Part shown: positions 38,252-47,389 of the stretch, in pieces
Position numbering within the stretch: the stretch's first letter is position 1
Layout: the number at the start of each line of letters is the position of its first letter
Notes under the pieces: generated by a model
Database searches by the model: none
What the model saw: the letters and a program-made list of their open reading frames with translations, nothing else
What the model was told of the DNA's origin: nothing
Translations under genes and position numbers: made by a program
From: Mycobacterium sp. GA-1285
Lineage (GTDB): Bacteria; Actinomycetota; Actinomycetes; Mycobacteriales; Mycobacteriaceae
Length of the DNA: 64,000 bases
Reading direction: 5' to 3'
Assembly (NCBI RefSeq): GCF_001499905.1
Contig: NZ_LQIS01000005.1
Coordinates: 1-64,000, forward strand

Positions 38252-39067
38252 TCAGGCGGCCGAATCGACTCGCACCTCGTCACCGACACTGATCGTGCCG
38301 ACGGCGACGACCTCGGCGTACACCCCGGCACAGGGCAACTTCCCCCAGCCGGGGACCTCGACGCGATTATGGTCCAACAGGTACCGTACTGCATCCGAAA
38401 GACGTTCGGTGTCACCGTGTTTCAATGTCGGCACTGCACACCGCGGAGTCGGGAGGGTGGCGCGCAGGATGACCTCTCCGAGGGTGATCTCGGAGCCCAC
38501 CCAACCGTTCTCCACGAAGGGTTCGGGACCGACGTCGATGACGACGTTCGGACGGTAGCGCAGCGCTTCGCCCATGCCGACGCCGATCGCGTCGAGCGTG
38601 GCCGTGGTGATCAGATGCACGGGGGAATGGTCGACGAACGCGCCGCCGGGCGCGCCCTGCCCGAGTTCGAGCAGCACCGGATCGAATTCGGCGTCGACGC
38701 CGTGCTCGAGCACCTCCAGCGGATCGGACCGTTCGAGGACCGCGCCCGCCGCCCGCTCGTCGGCGATTTGCACCGTGCGTCCCAGCAGTTCGGACAGCGG
38801 CGCGGCGGCTTCTGTAACCGGTATGCGGCGGCCGTCGGGCAATGTGACCGCGACGGTGCCGTCGTCTCCGGTGCTCGACGCGCATTGCAGCAGCGCGCTC
38901 CACCGGCGCGGATGTTTGGCGGTCGCGACGCGCCCCGTCTCCTCGTCGATCAGCGCGTACCGACGGTCACCGTCGACACCCAGCGGCCCGACCCGGACAC
39001 GCTCGCGTGCCTCGCCGAGCATCGATTTCACCGGATAGCGTTCCAGCGCGGTGACCTGTCCAACCAT
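38252..39067 (-). CDS. MOSC domain protein
   Basis: The 271-aa protein has an N-terminal MOSC beta-barrel (LERYPVKSMLGEARERVRVGPLGVDGDRRYALID) and a C-terminal MOSC domain with the conserved cysteine in TPRCAVPT near residue 215. MOSC proteins bind molybdenum cofactor sulfur and include amidoxime-reducing and 6-hydroxylaminopurine-resistance enzymes. The ATG at 39067 is 5 bp after the cobalamin protein's stop, indicating one operon. The longer frame to 39301 lies inside that gene. Confidence 0.85.
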   Translation of the reverse strand: MVGQVTALERYPVKSMLGEARERVRVGPLGVDGDRRYALIDEETGRVATAKHPRRWSALLQCASSTGDDGTVAVTLPDGRRIPVTEAAAPLSELLGRTVQIADERAAGAVLERSDPLEVLEHGVDAEFDPVLLELGQGAPGGAFVDHSPVHLITTATLDAIGVGMGEALRYRPNVVIDVGPEPFVENGWVGSEITLGEVILRATLPTPRCAVPTLKHGDTERLSDAVRYLLDHNRVEVPGWGKLPCAGVYAEVVAVGTISVGDEVRVDSAA

Positions 39068-39072
39068 GTCGG

Positions 39073-40224
39073 TCAACCGATCTCGGTTTCCTTCGAGCGG
39101 TCCGAATCGGTGTCCGGACCCGACGTGAGATGTTCCAGCGCATCCACCAGCCGGGCGGTCTCGGAGGTCAGGGCGGTTCGGGCGGCGGCCAACAGGCGCT
39201 GGGCTCGTGGGAAGTCTTGCAGCTGAGCCGACAACAGATCCAGCGCGGGGATCAGTGACGTCGCCGGCACGCCGCGGGAGCTGAGCACTTCGGCCGTCCA
39301 CACGATGAAACCGGTGAACAAGTCGTCGTCATCGATGTAGAGGGCGGTCGCGAGGAAGTCGACGATGTGGGCGATGTCCTCGGTGGTGTGATCGCGTTGG
39401 GCCTCGCTGTAGTCGCGCATCGCCGGGAAGCGGTCTTGCAACTCGGTGACGGTGGTCTTGACCAGTTGTGCTTTCGCGGTGCTGACCATCGAGTACTCCT
39501 GGTCGGCCAGATGAGGCAGATCTTCGGAGAAGTGCCTGTTCGGGGTGAGTCGAAGTCGACCGATGCCATCGTTCAGACATTTCGCGGCGGTGCGGGCATC
39601 CGCCGCCCACGCATCGGCGCCCAGCAGGCGCGCGTAGCGGCCGTCGCGGCCGAACGCCGCACCGCCGACCAACACCGAGACGCCCGCAGCCTGGCACGCC
39701 GTGATCGCGCCGTGGGCGGTCGGCAGCCGGGTCGGGATCGAGCACGACAGCGCGACGGCATCGGGTGCGTGCTGGTGCAGGTGTGCGATCAGATGCGGCG
39801 TCGGCACCTGTGCGCCGAGAAAGTCCACCTGCCAGCCACGCAGGCGCAGGACCTCGGCGAGCAGCCGGGCTGGTAGCGCGTGCCACTCGCCGTCCACGCA
39901 GGCGACGGTGACGCGACCGGTATGGGCGGCGGTTTCGTCGGCGGTGTGCTGCGACAACGCCCCGATCACGCGATCGTTGATCGCCGTGGCGGCGTGTTCC
40001 TGTGCGACGGTGATCCGGTTGGCGGCCCACTCCGTGCCGATCTTGCGCTGGACGGGCGCGATCACCTCGAGCAGCGCATCCTCGGCCGCCATGCCGGCGT
40101 CCATCGCGGAGAAGACGACGCCAACCGCCGCCTTCTCGTCGCCGCCCAGCGCCGCTTCCCACAATCGGTCGCGGACAGCGGCGGGATCCGTCGCCGTGGT
40201 GGCGACGGTGTCGTTGCGGCTCAC
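39073..40224 (-). CDS. Cobalamin-binding, CarH-like photosensor module without DNA-binding domain
   Basis: The 383-aa protein has an N-terminal helical bundle (about residues 15-95) with Trp66 followed by nine residues and Glu76-His77, the Wx9EH motif that contacts adenosylcobalamin in CarH photoreceptors. A Rossmann-type B12 domain (about 104-225) follows, with Glu113-Trp-His115; His115 is the expected cobalt ligand. No MerR helix-turn-helix precedes the bundle. Residues about 235-383 are a helical domain I do not recognise (AMRDYSEAQRDHTTEDIAHIVDFLATALYIDDDDLF). The GTG start overlaps the stop of the PP2C phosphatase gene by 4 bp, so the two are translationally coupled and probably work together. 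Light or B12 sensing is inference from the motifs. Confidence 0.82.
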   Translation of the reverse strand: MSRNDTVATTATDPAAVRDRLWEAALGGDEKAAVGVVFSAMDAGMAAEDALLEVIAPVQRKIGTEWAANRITVAQEHAATAINDRVIGALSQHTADETAAHTGRVTVACVDGEWHALPARLLAEVLRLRGWQVDFLGAQVPTPHLIAHLHQHAPDAVALSCSIPTRLPTAHGAITACQAAGVSVLVGGAAFGRDGRYARLLGADAWAADARTAAKCLNDGIGRLRLTPNRHFSEDLPHLADQEYSMVSTAKAQLVKTTVTELQDRFPAMRDYSEAQRDHTTEDIAHIVDFLATALYIDDDDLFTGFIVWTAEVLSSRGVPATSLIPALDLLSAQLQDFPRAQRLLAAARTALTSETARLVDALEHLTSGPDTDSDRSKETEIG

Positions 40225-41879
40225 GCTATGTACCTACCCGGGGTGTGGCCGTCGAGCGCGCTCAGATGCGTCTTGCGCGGCGCCGTGATGGCGACGACGG
40301 CCATGTCGTCGTGTTCTCGACCGGTTACCCATTGCGACGCCAGCATCATCATCCGCTCGACCACCGCCTCGGCGGGCAACCCGGCGCATTGCGCCATCGC
40401 GTCGGACAACCGCTCGTCGCCGAACACTTCAGCCCCGAGCGGACCGCCGCGCGCCTCGGTGAGACCATCGGTGTACAGCAGGCACGTCTCACCGGGCGCC
40501 AAAGTGGTCTCGCACGAGCGAGCCTTGAACTGTGGCAGCGCGCCGACCAGCATGCCTCGGGTGTCCGCCTGTTCGACGGTTCCGTCGTTGCGCACGATGA
40601 GGGGAGCGGGATGTCCCGCGCAGGTCAGGCGCAGTGCCAACTGGTCGTCGCGGCGGGCGATCGAGGCCAGCACAACGGTGGCGAAGCGGCTGTTGTCGGG
40701 GGTGAGCAGGGCGCTGTTGAGCAGTCGGAGCACCGCTTCGTGCTCGGTGGCCAGCGGTGCCAGCGCCTGCAGGGTGTTGCGGATCTTGCCGCTGAGCACC
40801 GCGGCCTCCAGGCCCTTACCGCAGACGTCACCCAGCACCACCAGCGTTTCGCCGTCCGGCGTCTGGGCGGGGTGGACGTCGTAGAAGTCGCCGCCGACCA
40901 GGTGATGGTCTTCTGACGCGCGGTAGCCGCCGGCAAGCTCGAAATAGTCGCTCTGGTCAAGCTCCGGAGGCAGCAGTTCGCGCAACAGGGTGCGGGTGAT
41001 GGCCGACTGCTCGGCGTACAGCCGCGCCGCCGAGAGCGCCGCGCCCGCCCGCGTCGCGAACAACCGGGCGAAGAGTTCCTCGTTCTCGCTGAACGCCGTG
41101 TGCGAATCGCGGCGCAGCAGAACCAACGCGCCGGCTGAAATACCGTGGCCAGGCAGCGGAGTGATGAGGACCGATCCGACCGGACCGGCGAAGTGTGAGG
41201 GGATCAACCAGTCCGGCACGGATGCGGGATCTATCCAGCGCGACGGCACCGGTGGGAACCCGCGAAGCGCCTCGCTGAGGCCCGGCACCTCGACCGGATC
41301 CGCTTCGACACTGCGGTGTTCGGCAACGCCGATCGGTCCGCTGCAGACGACCGGCATCCGATGTCCCTTCACAGGGGCCACGACGACCGCCGCGTCCGCC
41401 AGATGGCGGTCCGCCATCTGCGCCGTCGCCTCCATGCAGCGTTCGACGTTCAGCGACGCCATCAACACCGCCGAGACGTCGTCGAGGAGTGCCGCACGCT
41501 CCCGCTCCCTCGCCAACTCCGCGTGCGCCTGGCGCAGCGACCGGTGGGTGTCCTCGATCAGCCACCACGCGACCTCGCCGTCGGGCAGCCCCGTGGGTCG
41601 CGCCTCGAATTCGCGCCCCCCGAGGTTCCCGGCGGCTGCCTGCTGTGCCGCATCGGCCGAAACGTCTCCCACGAACCGGTCATGCGCGCTTGCCAGCCAC
41701 AGCGGCGCCGCGTTCTCCAACCGGCTACCGACTTCGACATCGGCCAACAGGGACCGCGCGGAGACACTGAAATCGCGGATGACGCCGGATCGGTCGACCA
41801 CCAGCACGGGGTGCGGAACGGACTGCCAGCCGGCGTCTTCGATCGGCGCGCCGCTCTTCAGGCAATTGTCGCTGCTCAA
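40221..41879 (-). CDS. PAS-GAF-PP2C serine phosphatase (RsbU/SpoIIE type)
   Basis: The 552-aa protein has an N-terminal PAS-like domain (about residues 18-110, HPVLVVDRSGVIRDFS), a short coiled segment, a GAF domain (about 130-310) and a C-terminal PP2C/SpoIIE domain (about 335-540) with the metal motifs GGDFYDV, LGDVCGKG, YTDGLTEAR and HDDMAVV intact. Such enzymes dephosphorylate anti-sigma-factor antagonists in partner switching. No anti-sigma factor or antagonist gene is adjacent. It starts with TTG at 41879 and lacks a strong Shine-Dalgarno sequence. It leads the operon PP2C, cobalamin protein, MOSC, SDR. Confidence 0.85.
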   Translation of the reverse strand: MSSDNCLKSGAPIEDAGWQSVPHPVLVVDRSGVIRDFSVSARSLLADVEVGSRLENAAPLWLASAHDRFVGDVSADAAQQAAAGNLGGREFEARPTGLPDGEVAWWLIEDTHRSLRQAHAELARERERAALLDDVSAVLMASLNVERCMEATAQMADRHLADAAVVVAPVKGHRMPVVCSGPIGVAEHRSVEADPVEVPGLSEALRGFPPVPSRWIDPASVPDWLIPSHFAGPVGSVLITPLPGHGISAGALVLLRRDSHTAFSENEELFARLFATRAGAALSAARLYAEQSAITRTLLRELLPPELDQSDYFELAGGYRASEDHHLVGGDFYDVHPAQTPDGETLVVLGDVCGKGLEAAVLSGKIRNTLQALAPLATEHEAVLRLLNSALLTPDNSRFATVVLASIARRDDQLALRLTCAGHPAPLIVRNDGTVEQADTRGMLVGALPQFKARSCETTLAPGETCLLYTDGLTEARGGPLGAEVFGDERLSDAMAQCAGLPAEAVVERMMMLASQWVTGREHDDMAVVAITAPRKTHLSALDGHTPGRYIA

Positions 41880-42018
41880 TGGTCAGCACCGCTGGACACG
41901 TACCGCACCACGTCGGAACTGGAAAGCATCACACCCCTGCAGACAAGCAAATCCACTGCGAGGCGTGGGCTCAGCCCCCGAGGTGACCGACTCTACCCTG
42001 AACCGCCGGATGGCCTAT

Positions 42019-43179
42019 TCAGAAGGCGATCACCCCGCGGATGTTGGCCCCGGCGCGCAGATCCTTCATCGCCTCGTTGATGTCGTCCAGCTTGTATTTC
42101 GCGGTGACCAACTCGTCGAGCTTGATGGTGCCCGCTTCATACATCGACAGTAGTTTCGGCATGGCTTCGCGAGGGTTCATCTCGCCGTAGAGAACACCTT
42201 TGAGGGTCTTACACGAACTCACCATGTCAGGCAGGCTCAGCGGGACGGTGATGTCGCTGACCTTCGCCATGCCGGTGAGGACGCAGGTTCCGCCCTTGCG
42301 AAGCATCAACATCGCCACCATCACGAGGTCGACCGGTACCACGCCCGGCGTGAGCACGACGCGGTCCGCCATGACGCCCCAAGTGATCTCTTTGACCAGT
42401 TCCAGGGCGGCGCCGGCGTCTACGGCGGTGTGCGTGGCACCGAAGGTGGGTGCGATCTCGCGTTTGAACTCGATGGGGTCGACGGCGACGATGTGTTTGG
42501 CGCCGGCGGCCTTCGCGCCCTGCACGGCGTTCATGCCGATGCCGCCAACGCCGATCACGACGACGGTGTCGCCGACCTGTGTGCCCGCGGCCACCGAACC
42601 AGAGCCGAAACCCGTTGTCACACCGCATGAAACCAGCGATGCCGCCTCGAGCGGAACCCAGTCGTGGATCTTGACCAACGATCGTTCGGACGCCACGACG
42701 TACTCGGAGAAGGTGCCGACCTGCATCATGGCCATCAGGTCTTCATCGCCGACATGGCGCCTGCATGTGCCATCGGTGGTCATGGCCTTGCTGTAGATGT
42801 CGGCGCCGACGTCGCAGAGATACGTGTGCCCAGTGGCGCACCAGCGGCAGTTACCGCACGCCGGGAGGAACGAGATCGCCACGTGGTCACCGGGTTTGAG
42901 CGTCTTCACCTCGGGTCCGACGTCCTCGACGACGCCCGAGCCCTCGTGGCCGCCGAGCATCGGGAACCATTCGGGCACCGGCACGCCGGACGCGCGCATC
43001 AGTTCTTCCATCTCCGGACTCGGCACGCTGTCGCCTGTGAAGAAGTGCTCGTCGGAATGACAGATCCCCGCGTACGCCATCTTGACCAGTACCTCGCCTG
43101 CGCGAGGTGGGTCCAGCTCGATTTCGGTGACTTCCCAATCGATGCCCACTCCGCGCAACACGGCCGCTCGTGTTCTCAT
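42019..43179 (-). CDS. NDMA-dependent (nicotinoprotein) zinc alcohol dehydrogenase
   Basis: The 386-aa zinc alcohol dehydrogenase has catalytic-zinc motifs Cys40 (GICHSDEH) and His78-Glu79 (GGHEGSG), structural-zinc cysteines 108, 111, 114 and 122, and the nucleotide fold VVVIGVGGIGMNAV. It fits the NDMA-dependent family that keeps NAD bound and is associated with mycofactocin as redox carrier. The start codon directly follows the ALDH stop (TAGATG), so alcohol would be oxidised to aldehyde and then acid. It ends the operon 45450-42019. Confidence 0.87.
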   Translation of the reverse strand: MRTRAAVLRGVGIDWEVTEIELDPPRAGEVLVKMAYAGICHSDEHFFTGDSVPSPEMEELMRASGVPVPEWFPMLGGHEGSGVVEDVGPEVKTLKPGDHVAISFLPACGNCRWCATGHTYLCDVGADIYSKAMTTDGTCRRHVGDEDLMAMMQVGTFSEYVVASERSLVKIHDWVPLEAASLVSCGVTTGFGSGSVAAGTQVGDTVVVIGVGGIGMNAVQGAKAAGAKHIVAVDPIEFKREIAPTFGATHTAVDAGAALELVKEITWGVMADRVVLTPGVVPVDLVMVAMLMLRKGGTCVLTGMAKVSDITVPLSLPDMVSSCKTLKGVLYGEMNPREAMPKLLSMYEAGTIKLDELVTAKYKLDDINEAMKDLRAGANIRGVIAF

Positions 43180-44652
43180 CTACGACTCCTTCGGCCAGCC
43201 GACAGTCTTGGTTTCGGTGAAGATCTCGAGGCCTTCGATGCCGCACTGCCGTCCGACCCCGGATTGCTTGTAACCGCCGAACGGGGCGTCCGCGCCGTAC
43301 CACAGACCGCCGTTGATTCCGAGGGTCCCGGTGCGGATCCGGCCGGCGACCGACTTGGCCCGGTCCAGGTCCTTGGCGAACACCACGCCCGACAAGCCGT
43401 AGATGGAGTCGTTGGCGATGCGCACCGCATCGTCGTCGTCTTCGAATCCGATGACCGACAGCACCGGGCCGAAGATCTCCTCCTGGGCGATTGTCATCCG
43501 GTTGTCGACGTCGGCGAAAACCGTTGGCTCGACGAAGAATCCCTTCGAGAGGTGTGTGGGAATGTTGCCACCGGTGACGAGCCGGGCGCCCTCCTGCTTG
43601 CCCTTCTCGATATAGCCCATCACCCGGTCCTGCTGGCGTTTCGACACCTGAGGTCCCTGTAGCACCGATGGATCGGTGGGGTCTCCGTACTTGTTCTTCT
43701 CCATTGCGACCTTGACGATCTCGACCGCCTCGGCGTAACGCTTGTTGGGCACCAGCAGGCGGGTCGGCATGGCGCAGCCTTGTCCGGCATGCATGGAGAT
43801 GAACGCGCTGCCGCCGACCGTTGCGCTGATGTCACCGTCGTCGTCGAGCACCAGGTACACAGACTTGCCGCCGAGTTCCAGAAACGTCGGCTTGACGGTG
43901 TCGGCGGCCGCCTTCATGATGCGCCGCCCGGTCGCCGTCGACCCGGTGAAGGCCACCATGTCGACGAGAGGAGAGGTCGAGAGCACCTCGCCGACCAGAT
44001 GGTCCGATGAGGTGACGATGTTGATCACCCCAGGTGGAATGTCGGTCTGCTCGGCGATGATCCGGCCGATGCGGGTGGCGTTCCACGGTGTATCGGGAGC
44101 GGGCTTGAGCACCATCGTGTTGCCCATGGCCAGTATCGGCCCGATCTTGTTGAGGATGATCTCGAACGGGAAGTTCCACGGCGTGACGACGCCGACGACC
44201 CCGACGGGTTCCTTCCACACTTCACGTGCGGCGAGGGTGCCCATGCCAAACGCATCCTTGTCGGGAAGCGTTCGCTTCCAGGGGAACTGGCTGATCATGT
44301 CGGTCGGCCAACTCAAGGCTTCCTTGAGCGGCACGTCGAGCTGTGGTCCGAAGGTGCTCAGCAGTGGGCAGCCGGCCTCTGCGATGAGCTCGCCGCGGAT
44401 CTCCTCGCGTTCGGCTTCCAGCGCCGCCTGGAGTTGGCGCAGTCCGGCGGCCCGAGCCTGTCCGTCTCGCGACCAGTCGGTGTGGTCGAACGCGTGGCGG
44501 GCGGCCGCCACCGCCCGTTCCATGTCGGCGCGGGTGCCGTCGGCGGTGCCGCCGAGAACCTCCTCGGTTGCGGGGTTGATGTTCTCGAACTGCCGGCCCG
44601 TCTCGGACTCGACGAGTTTGCCGTCGATGAGCATGCGTGATTCGTGTGTCAC
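43180..44652 (-). CDS. Aldehyde dehydrogenase
   Basis: The 490-aa NAD(P)+-dependent aldehyde dehydrogenase has TPWNFPFE near residue 154, the Glu motif LELGGKS near 258 and catalytic Cys293 in GQGCAM. It starts with GTG, 9 bp after the SDR gene, and is followed at once by the NDMA-type alcohol dehydrogenase. The gene set suggests stepwise oxidation of an alcohol to a carboxylic acid; the substrate is unknown. Confidence 0.92.
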   Translation of the reverse strand: MTHESRMLIDGKLVESETGRQFENINPATEEVLGGTADGTRADMERAVAAARHAFDHTDWSRDGQARAAGLRQLQAALEAEREEIRGELIAEAGCPLLSTFGPQLDVPLKEALSWPTDMISQFPWKRTLPDKDAFGMGTLAAREVWKEPVGVVGVVTPWNFPFEIILNKIGPILAMGNTMVLKPAPDTPWNATRIGRIIAEQTDIPPGVINIVTSSDHLVGEVLSTSPLVDMVAFTGSTATGRRIMKAAADTVKPTFLELGGKSVYLVLDDDGDISATVGGSAFISMHAGQGCAMPTRLLVPNKRYAEAVEIVKVAMEKNKYGDPTDPSVLQGPQVSKRQQDRVMGYIEKGKQEGARLVTGGNIPTHLSKGFFVEPTVFADVDNRMTIAQEEIFGPVLSVIGFEDDDDAVRIANDSIYGLSGVVFAKDLDRAKSVAGRIRTGTLGINGGLWYGADAPFGGYKQSGVGRQCGIEGLEIFTETKTVGWPKES

Positions 44653-44661
44653 CAGGTGTCC

Positions 44662-45450
44662 TTACCACTGTCGAAGTTCGGCCACCGCGCCCGACGGTCG
44701 GGGAGCCAAGGTGAGATAAGGAATGAAACTGCTGTTTCCGCAACGAAGTACGTTGTGCACGACGTCGACGAGATGATCAGCCTGGACGAGACCGCCCTGC
44801 ATGTAGCCGTTGTCCATCCAGAACCGGATGGCGTTCTCGAGCGCCTGCGGATCCCAGGTCTTGTTGAACTCGGTCTGGGAGTCCCCTTCACCGCCGAAGC
44901 AGTCGCCGACCGCCAGCCGTGTGAAGCCGATGTTCGGGTGTTCGATGCGCCAGGCCTCGACCAGCTTGTCCAAGGCCGACTTCGACACCGCGTACGCGCC
45001 GAGCAGCGGCCAGGGCGCGGAGTATGACGCGCTCAGCGACGAGAGGTAGACCGCCGAACCGGTGTTGGCGGCAAGGTGAGGTGCGGCCGCCGCGGTGATG
45101 AGTGAAGCCCCGGTGACGTTGGTGGCGAACAGGTTTGCCCATTGTTCGGCCGTCACCTCGGTCAGTGGGGCGAGAACACCGACGCCGGTCGTGTACACCA
45201 GTGCATCCAGACCGCCGAAAGTGTCGACGACGTCTGCGATGGCGCGCCGACAGGCGTCCGCGTCTGTGACGTCGCAGGCGACGGCCGCGGCCCCGTTGCC
45301 CGCTTCCTTGGCGGCGTTCTCGAGGCGGTCGCGACGGCGCGCGAGGAACGCGACTCGGGCGCCCTTCTCAGCCAGGCCCATTCCGATGCAGCGGCCCAGC
45401 CCCGCAGACGCTCCGACTACGGCGACTCGCAGCGGTGGCGCGTCCGGCAT
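44662..45450 (-). CDS. Short-chain dehydrogenase/reductase, first gene of the ADH/ALDH operon
   Basis: The 262-aa SDR has VGASAGLG at the start, ARRRDRL after beta-2 (NADP(H) preference likely) and YAVSK near residue 155 with an upstream serine pair (SSLSASYS). The usual NNAG is replaced by YTTGVG. AAGGAGATCTG precedes the ATG at 45450, which decides the start over an upstream frame to 45504. The function is probably an additional alcohol/ketone oxidation in the same pathway. Confidence 0.82.
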   Translation of the reverse strand: MPDAPPLRVAVVGASAGLGRCIGMGLAEKGARVAFLARRRDRLENAAKEAGNGAAAVACDVTDADACRRAIADVVDTFGGLDALVYTTGVGVLAPLTEVTAEQWANLFATNVTGASLITAAAAPHLAANTGSAVYLSSLSASYSAPWPLLGAYAVSKSALDKLVEAWRIEHPNIGFTRLAVGDCFGGEGDSQTEFNKTWDPQALENAIRFWMDNGYMQGGLVQADHLVDVVHNVLRCGNSSFIPYLTLAPRPSGAVAELRQW

Positions 45451-45509
45451 CAGATCTCCTTGAGACGAGGGCGAAACAACATTATCAGCTCGGTAGAAGA
45501 ACAATAATC

Positions 45510-45531
45510 AAAAAAGGAAATGCCCATTTCC
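45510..45531 (-). terminator. Intrinsic terminator after tetR
   Basis: On the minus strand GGAAATGGGCATTTCC is followed at once by six T residues (45515-45510), 39 bp after the tetR stop. This is the clearest canonical hairpin-plus-T-run terminator in the window and separates tetR from the SDR-ALDH-ADH operon. Confidence 0.75.
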
Positions 45532-45569
45532 GTGTGATGAGCCTTGATCCCGGAGTCACGAGTCAACCG

Positions 45570-46202
45570 CTACCACCTGACCACCTTGCGCGGCTCCGTC
45601 GCGAAGCTGAGCAGAAGCCGGTCGAGAATCCGTGCCGCACGACCGCGTGCTCGGCCGGGACTTTTGGCGTGTGCCACCAGAAGCGCGCCCTCCTCGAGCG
45701 ATGCGACGAGCATGTGCGTGAGCTCGGCGACCGGCAGGTCGTCGATGCTGCCTTCGGCGATGGCGTTGCGCACCATCTCGTTGATCAACGCGATGCTGTT
45801 GTCTTCCTGAATCGCGCGCAGCGTCCGCCAGCCCAAGACGACGGGTCCGTCGACCAACATGATGCGCTGCACCTCGGGTTCGAGTGCCGACTCGAGGAAA
45901 CCGTGAAGACCGGCGCAGAGGCGCTCCCAGGAGTCCGCGCCGCGCGGCGGGGAGGACAGCGACCGCAACGTGAGATCCCGCTCGACCTCCACGAACACCG
46001 CGCGGAAGAGCTCGGCCTTGTCCTTGAAGTGGTGATAGAAGGCGCCGCGGGTACCGACGCCCGACGTCGTGACCAAGTCGCCGATGCTGGTGTTGAAGTA
46101 GCCCTTCTCCACGAACAGGATGCGCCCTGCATCGATGAGTTGACGACGGGTTTGATCTCCGCGAGCACGTCGTTCGGAATCGGTGCCACCACGCTTGGCC
46201 AT
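45570..46202 (-). CDS. TetR-family transcriptional regulator
   Basis: The 210-aa regulator has an N-terminal TetR helix-turn-helix (about residues 18-65; TRRQLIDAGRILFVEKGY, TSIGDLVTTSGVGTRGAFYHHFKDKAELF) and a ligand-binding C-terminal domain. It is divergent from a periplasmic-binding-fold gene, with a dyad over the shared promoter, and lies upstream of the SDR-ALDH-ADH operon. Three in-frame ATGs (46226, 46211, 46202) are possible; 46202 gives the usual length of tail before the HTH. Likely a repressor of one or both neighbours. Confidence 0.87.
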   Translation of the reverse strand: MAKRGGTDSERRARGDQTRRQLIDAGRILFVEKGYFNTSIGDLVTTSGVGTRGAFYHHFKDKAELFRAVFVEVERDLTLRSLSSPPRGADSWERLCAGLHGFLESALEPEVQRIMLVDGPVVLGWRTLRAIQEDNSIALINEMVRNAIAEGSIDDLPVAELTHMLVASLEEGALLVAHAKSPGRARGRAARILDRLLLSFATEPRKVVRW

Positions 46203-46214
46203 GGTGAGCATGGT

Positions 46215-46239
46215 AGCAACCTGCATGTTGTATGTTGCT
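46215..46239. promoter_or_regulatory. Dyad operator over the divergent tetR / binding-protein promoter
   Basis: AGCAAC (46215-46220) and GTTGCT (46234-46239) are perfect inverted 6-mers 13 bp apart, and CAAC-CTGCAT-GTTG lies inside. The site overlaps TATGTT (46231-46236), a -10 element that would place the transcript start at or next to the ATG at 46244 (leaderless). A TetR protein bound here would block both directions. Confidence 0.55.
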
Positions 46240-46243
46240 GGAT

Positions 46244-47389
46244 ATGGCAGACGAAGGTGTTCGCGCGTACGGTTCGGTCGCCCCGCTGAAAGTCGGCCTG
46301 CTCAACGACTATCCGACCAGGTCCAGCACCGAGGACGACACGCTGGACACGCTGCGGTTGGTGTTCGACGAAGCGGTCGCGGACGGGCTCGTCGACCGGC
46401 CGATCGAGGTGGTGCAGCGCGACGTCATCGGCCTGCCCAACGGCACGTACCACGCCGTCGAACACGGTTATGACGAGCTGATCGCCGAGGGCTGCCTGGC
46501 GATCTTCGGCCCCTACGTCTCCGACAATGCGGTGCCGTTGACCGCGCACGCCAACCGGGTGGCCAAGGTCCCGAACATCATCCTGTCGGGGTCCGAGGGT
46601 GCGCTGGGCGAGTGGACGTTCGCGCTCAACAACGGGTCGATGCCCGAGGAGCCGGTGATGCTGGCCGCGGTGATGCTCGGCGACGGAAGGTCGCGGATCG
46701 CCATCGCCTATGAGGCGTCGCTCATTGGCAAGGAATACCTTGCATTCGCCGAAAAGGCCTACTCCGCCGCGGGTTTGAAGGTCGTCGCCGCGGTCGCCAT
46801 TCCTCAGGTCGAAGCGGACAAGGCGGCGGCGGTAGCCGAACTACGCGCCGCCGACCCCGACGCACTTGTCCACGTCGGGTTCGGTCACGGGTTGTGGGGT
46901 TTTTCGGACGCACTGGAGAACGCCGGCTGGGATCCACCGCGGTACACCACCACCGCGTTCGAGATGGCGCACATCAACGCCGAGTGGATGCGTCAGCTGC
47001 GGGGCTGGATCGGTCTGGACAGCTACGACGAGCGCAACCGTGTCGGTCAGGCGTTCCTCGACCGGTTCGAGGCGCGCTACGGGCGTCGACCGGAGCACTC
47101 GATGCCGGGCCTGTGCCACGACGTCGCGACGGTGATCGCTCGGGGGCTGGCGGCGGCGCGGCCGCTGACCGGCGAGGGCGTCAAGGACGGTATCGAGCAG
47201 GTGAAGCTCGTGCCGTCGGCGAGCGGGGCGCCGGGAACGTTTCTCCGGTTCGGTCGCTACATCAGACAGGGTTGGCTGGGCTCCGATTACCTGATCGCGC
47301 GACGAGTAATACCCGACGGAACCCGGCACGTATTCCACGCCGCGCCGAGCGACAACATCGCACGCGCGGTGAGTTCCTGCCGAAACTGA
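46244..47389 (+). CDS. Periplasmic-binding-fold (type 1, branched amino acid-like) protein without signal peptide
   Basis: The 381-aa protein has the type 1 periplasmic-binding fold of ABC substrate-binding proteins (VGLLNDYPTRSSTEDDTLDTLRLVFDEA, LAIFGPYVSDNAVPLTAHAN, RIAIAYEASLIGKEYLAFAE). The N-terminus has no signal peptide or lipobox, and no permease or ATPase genes are nearby, so a cytosolic ligand sensor or amide-binding AmiC-like protein is more likely than a transporter part. Its stop lies in the left arm of a long inverted repeat. It is divergent from tetR; an ATG at 46232 is an alternative start. Confidence 0.75.
   Translation: MADEGVRAYGSVAPLKVGLLNDYPTRSSTEDDTLDTLRLVFDEAVADGLVDRPIEVVQRDVIGLPNGTYHAVEHGYDELIAEGCLAIFGPYVSDNAVPLTAHANRVAKVPNIILSGSEGALGEWTFALNNGSMPEEPVMLAAVMLGDGRSRIAIAYEASLIGKEYLAFAEKAYSAAGLKVVAAVAIPQVEADKAAAVAELRAADPDALVHVGFGHGLWGFSDALENAGWDPPRYTTTAFEMAHINAEWMRQLRGWIGLDSYDERNRVGQAFLDRFEARYGRRPEHSMPGLCHDVATVIARGLAAARPLTGEGVKDGIEQVKLVPSASGAPGTFLRFGRYIRQGWLGSDYLIARRVIPDGTRHVFHAAPSDNIARAVSSCRN

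Noticed and set aside
41880..42018. Hidden small gene or RNA between the ADH and phosphatase genes
   Set aside because: Only short imperfect hairpins and no RBS-led frame were seen in this 139-bp gap; it probably holds the phosphatase promoter.
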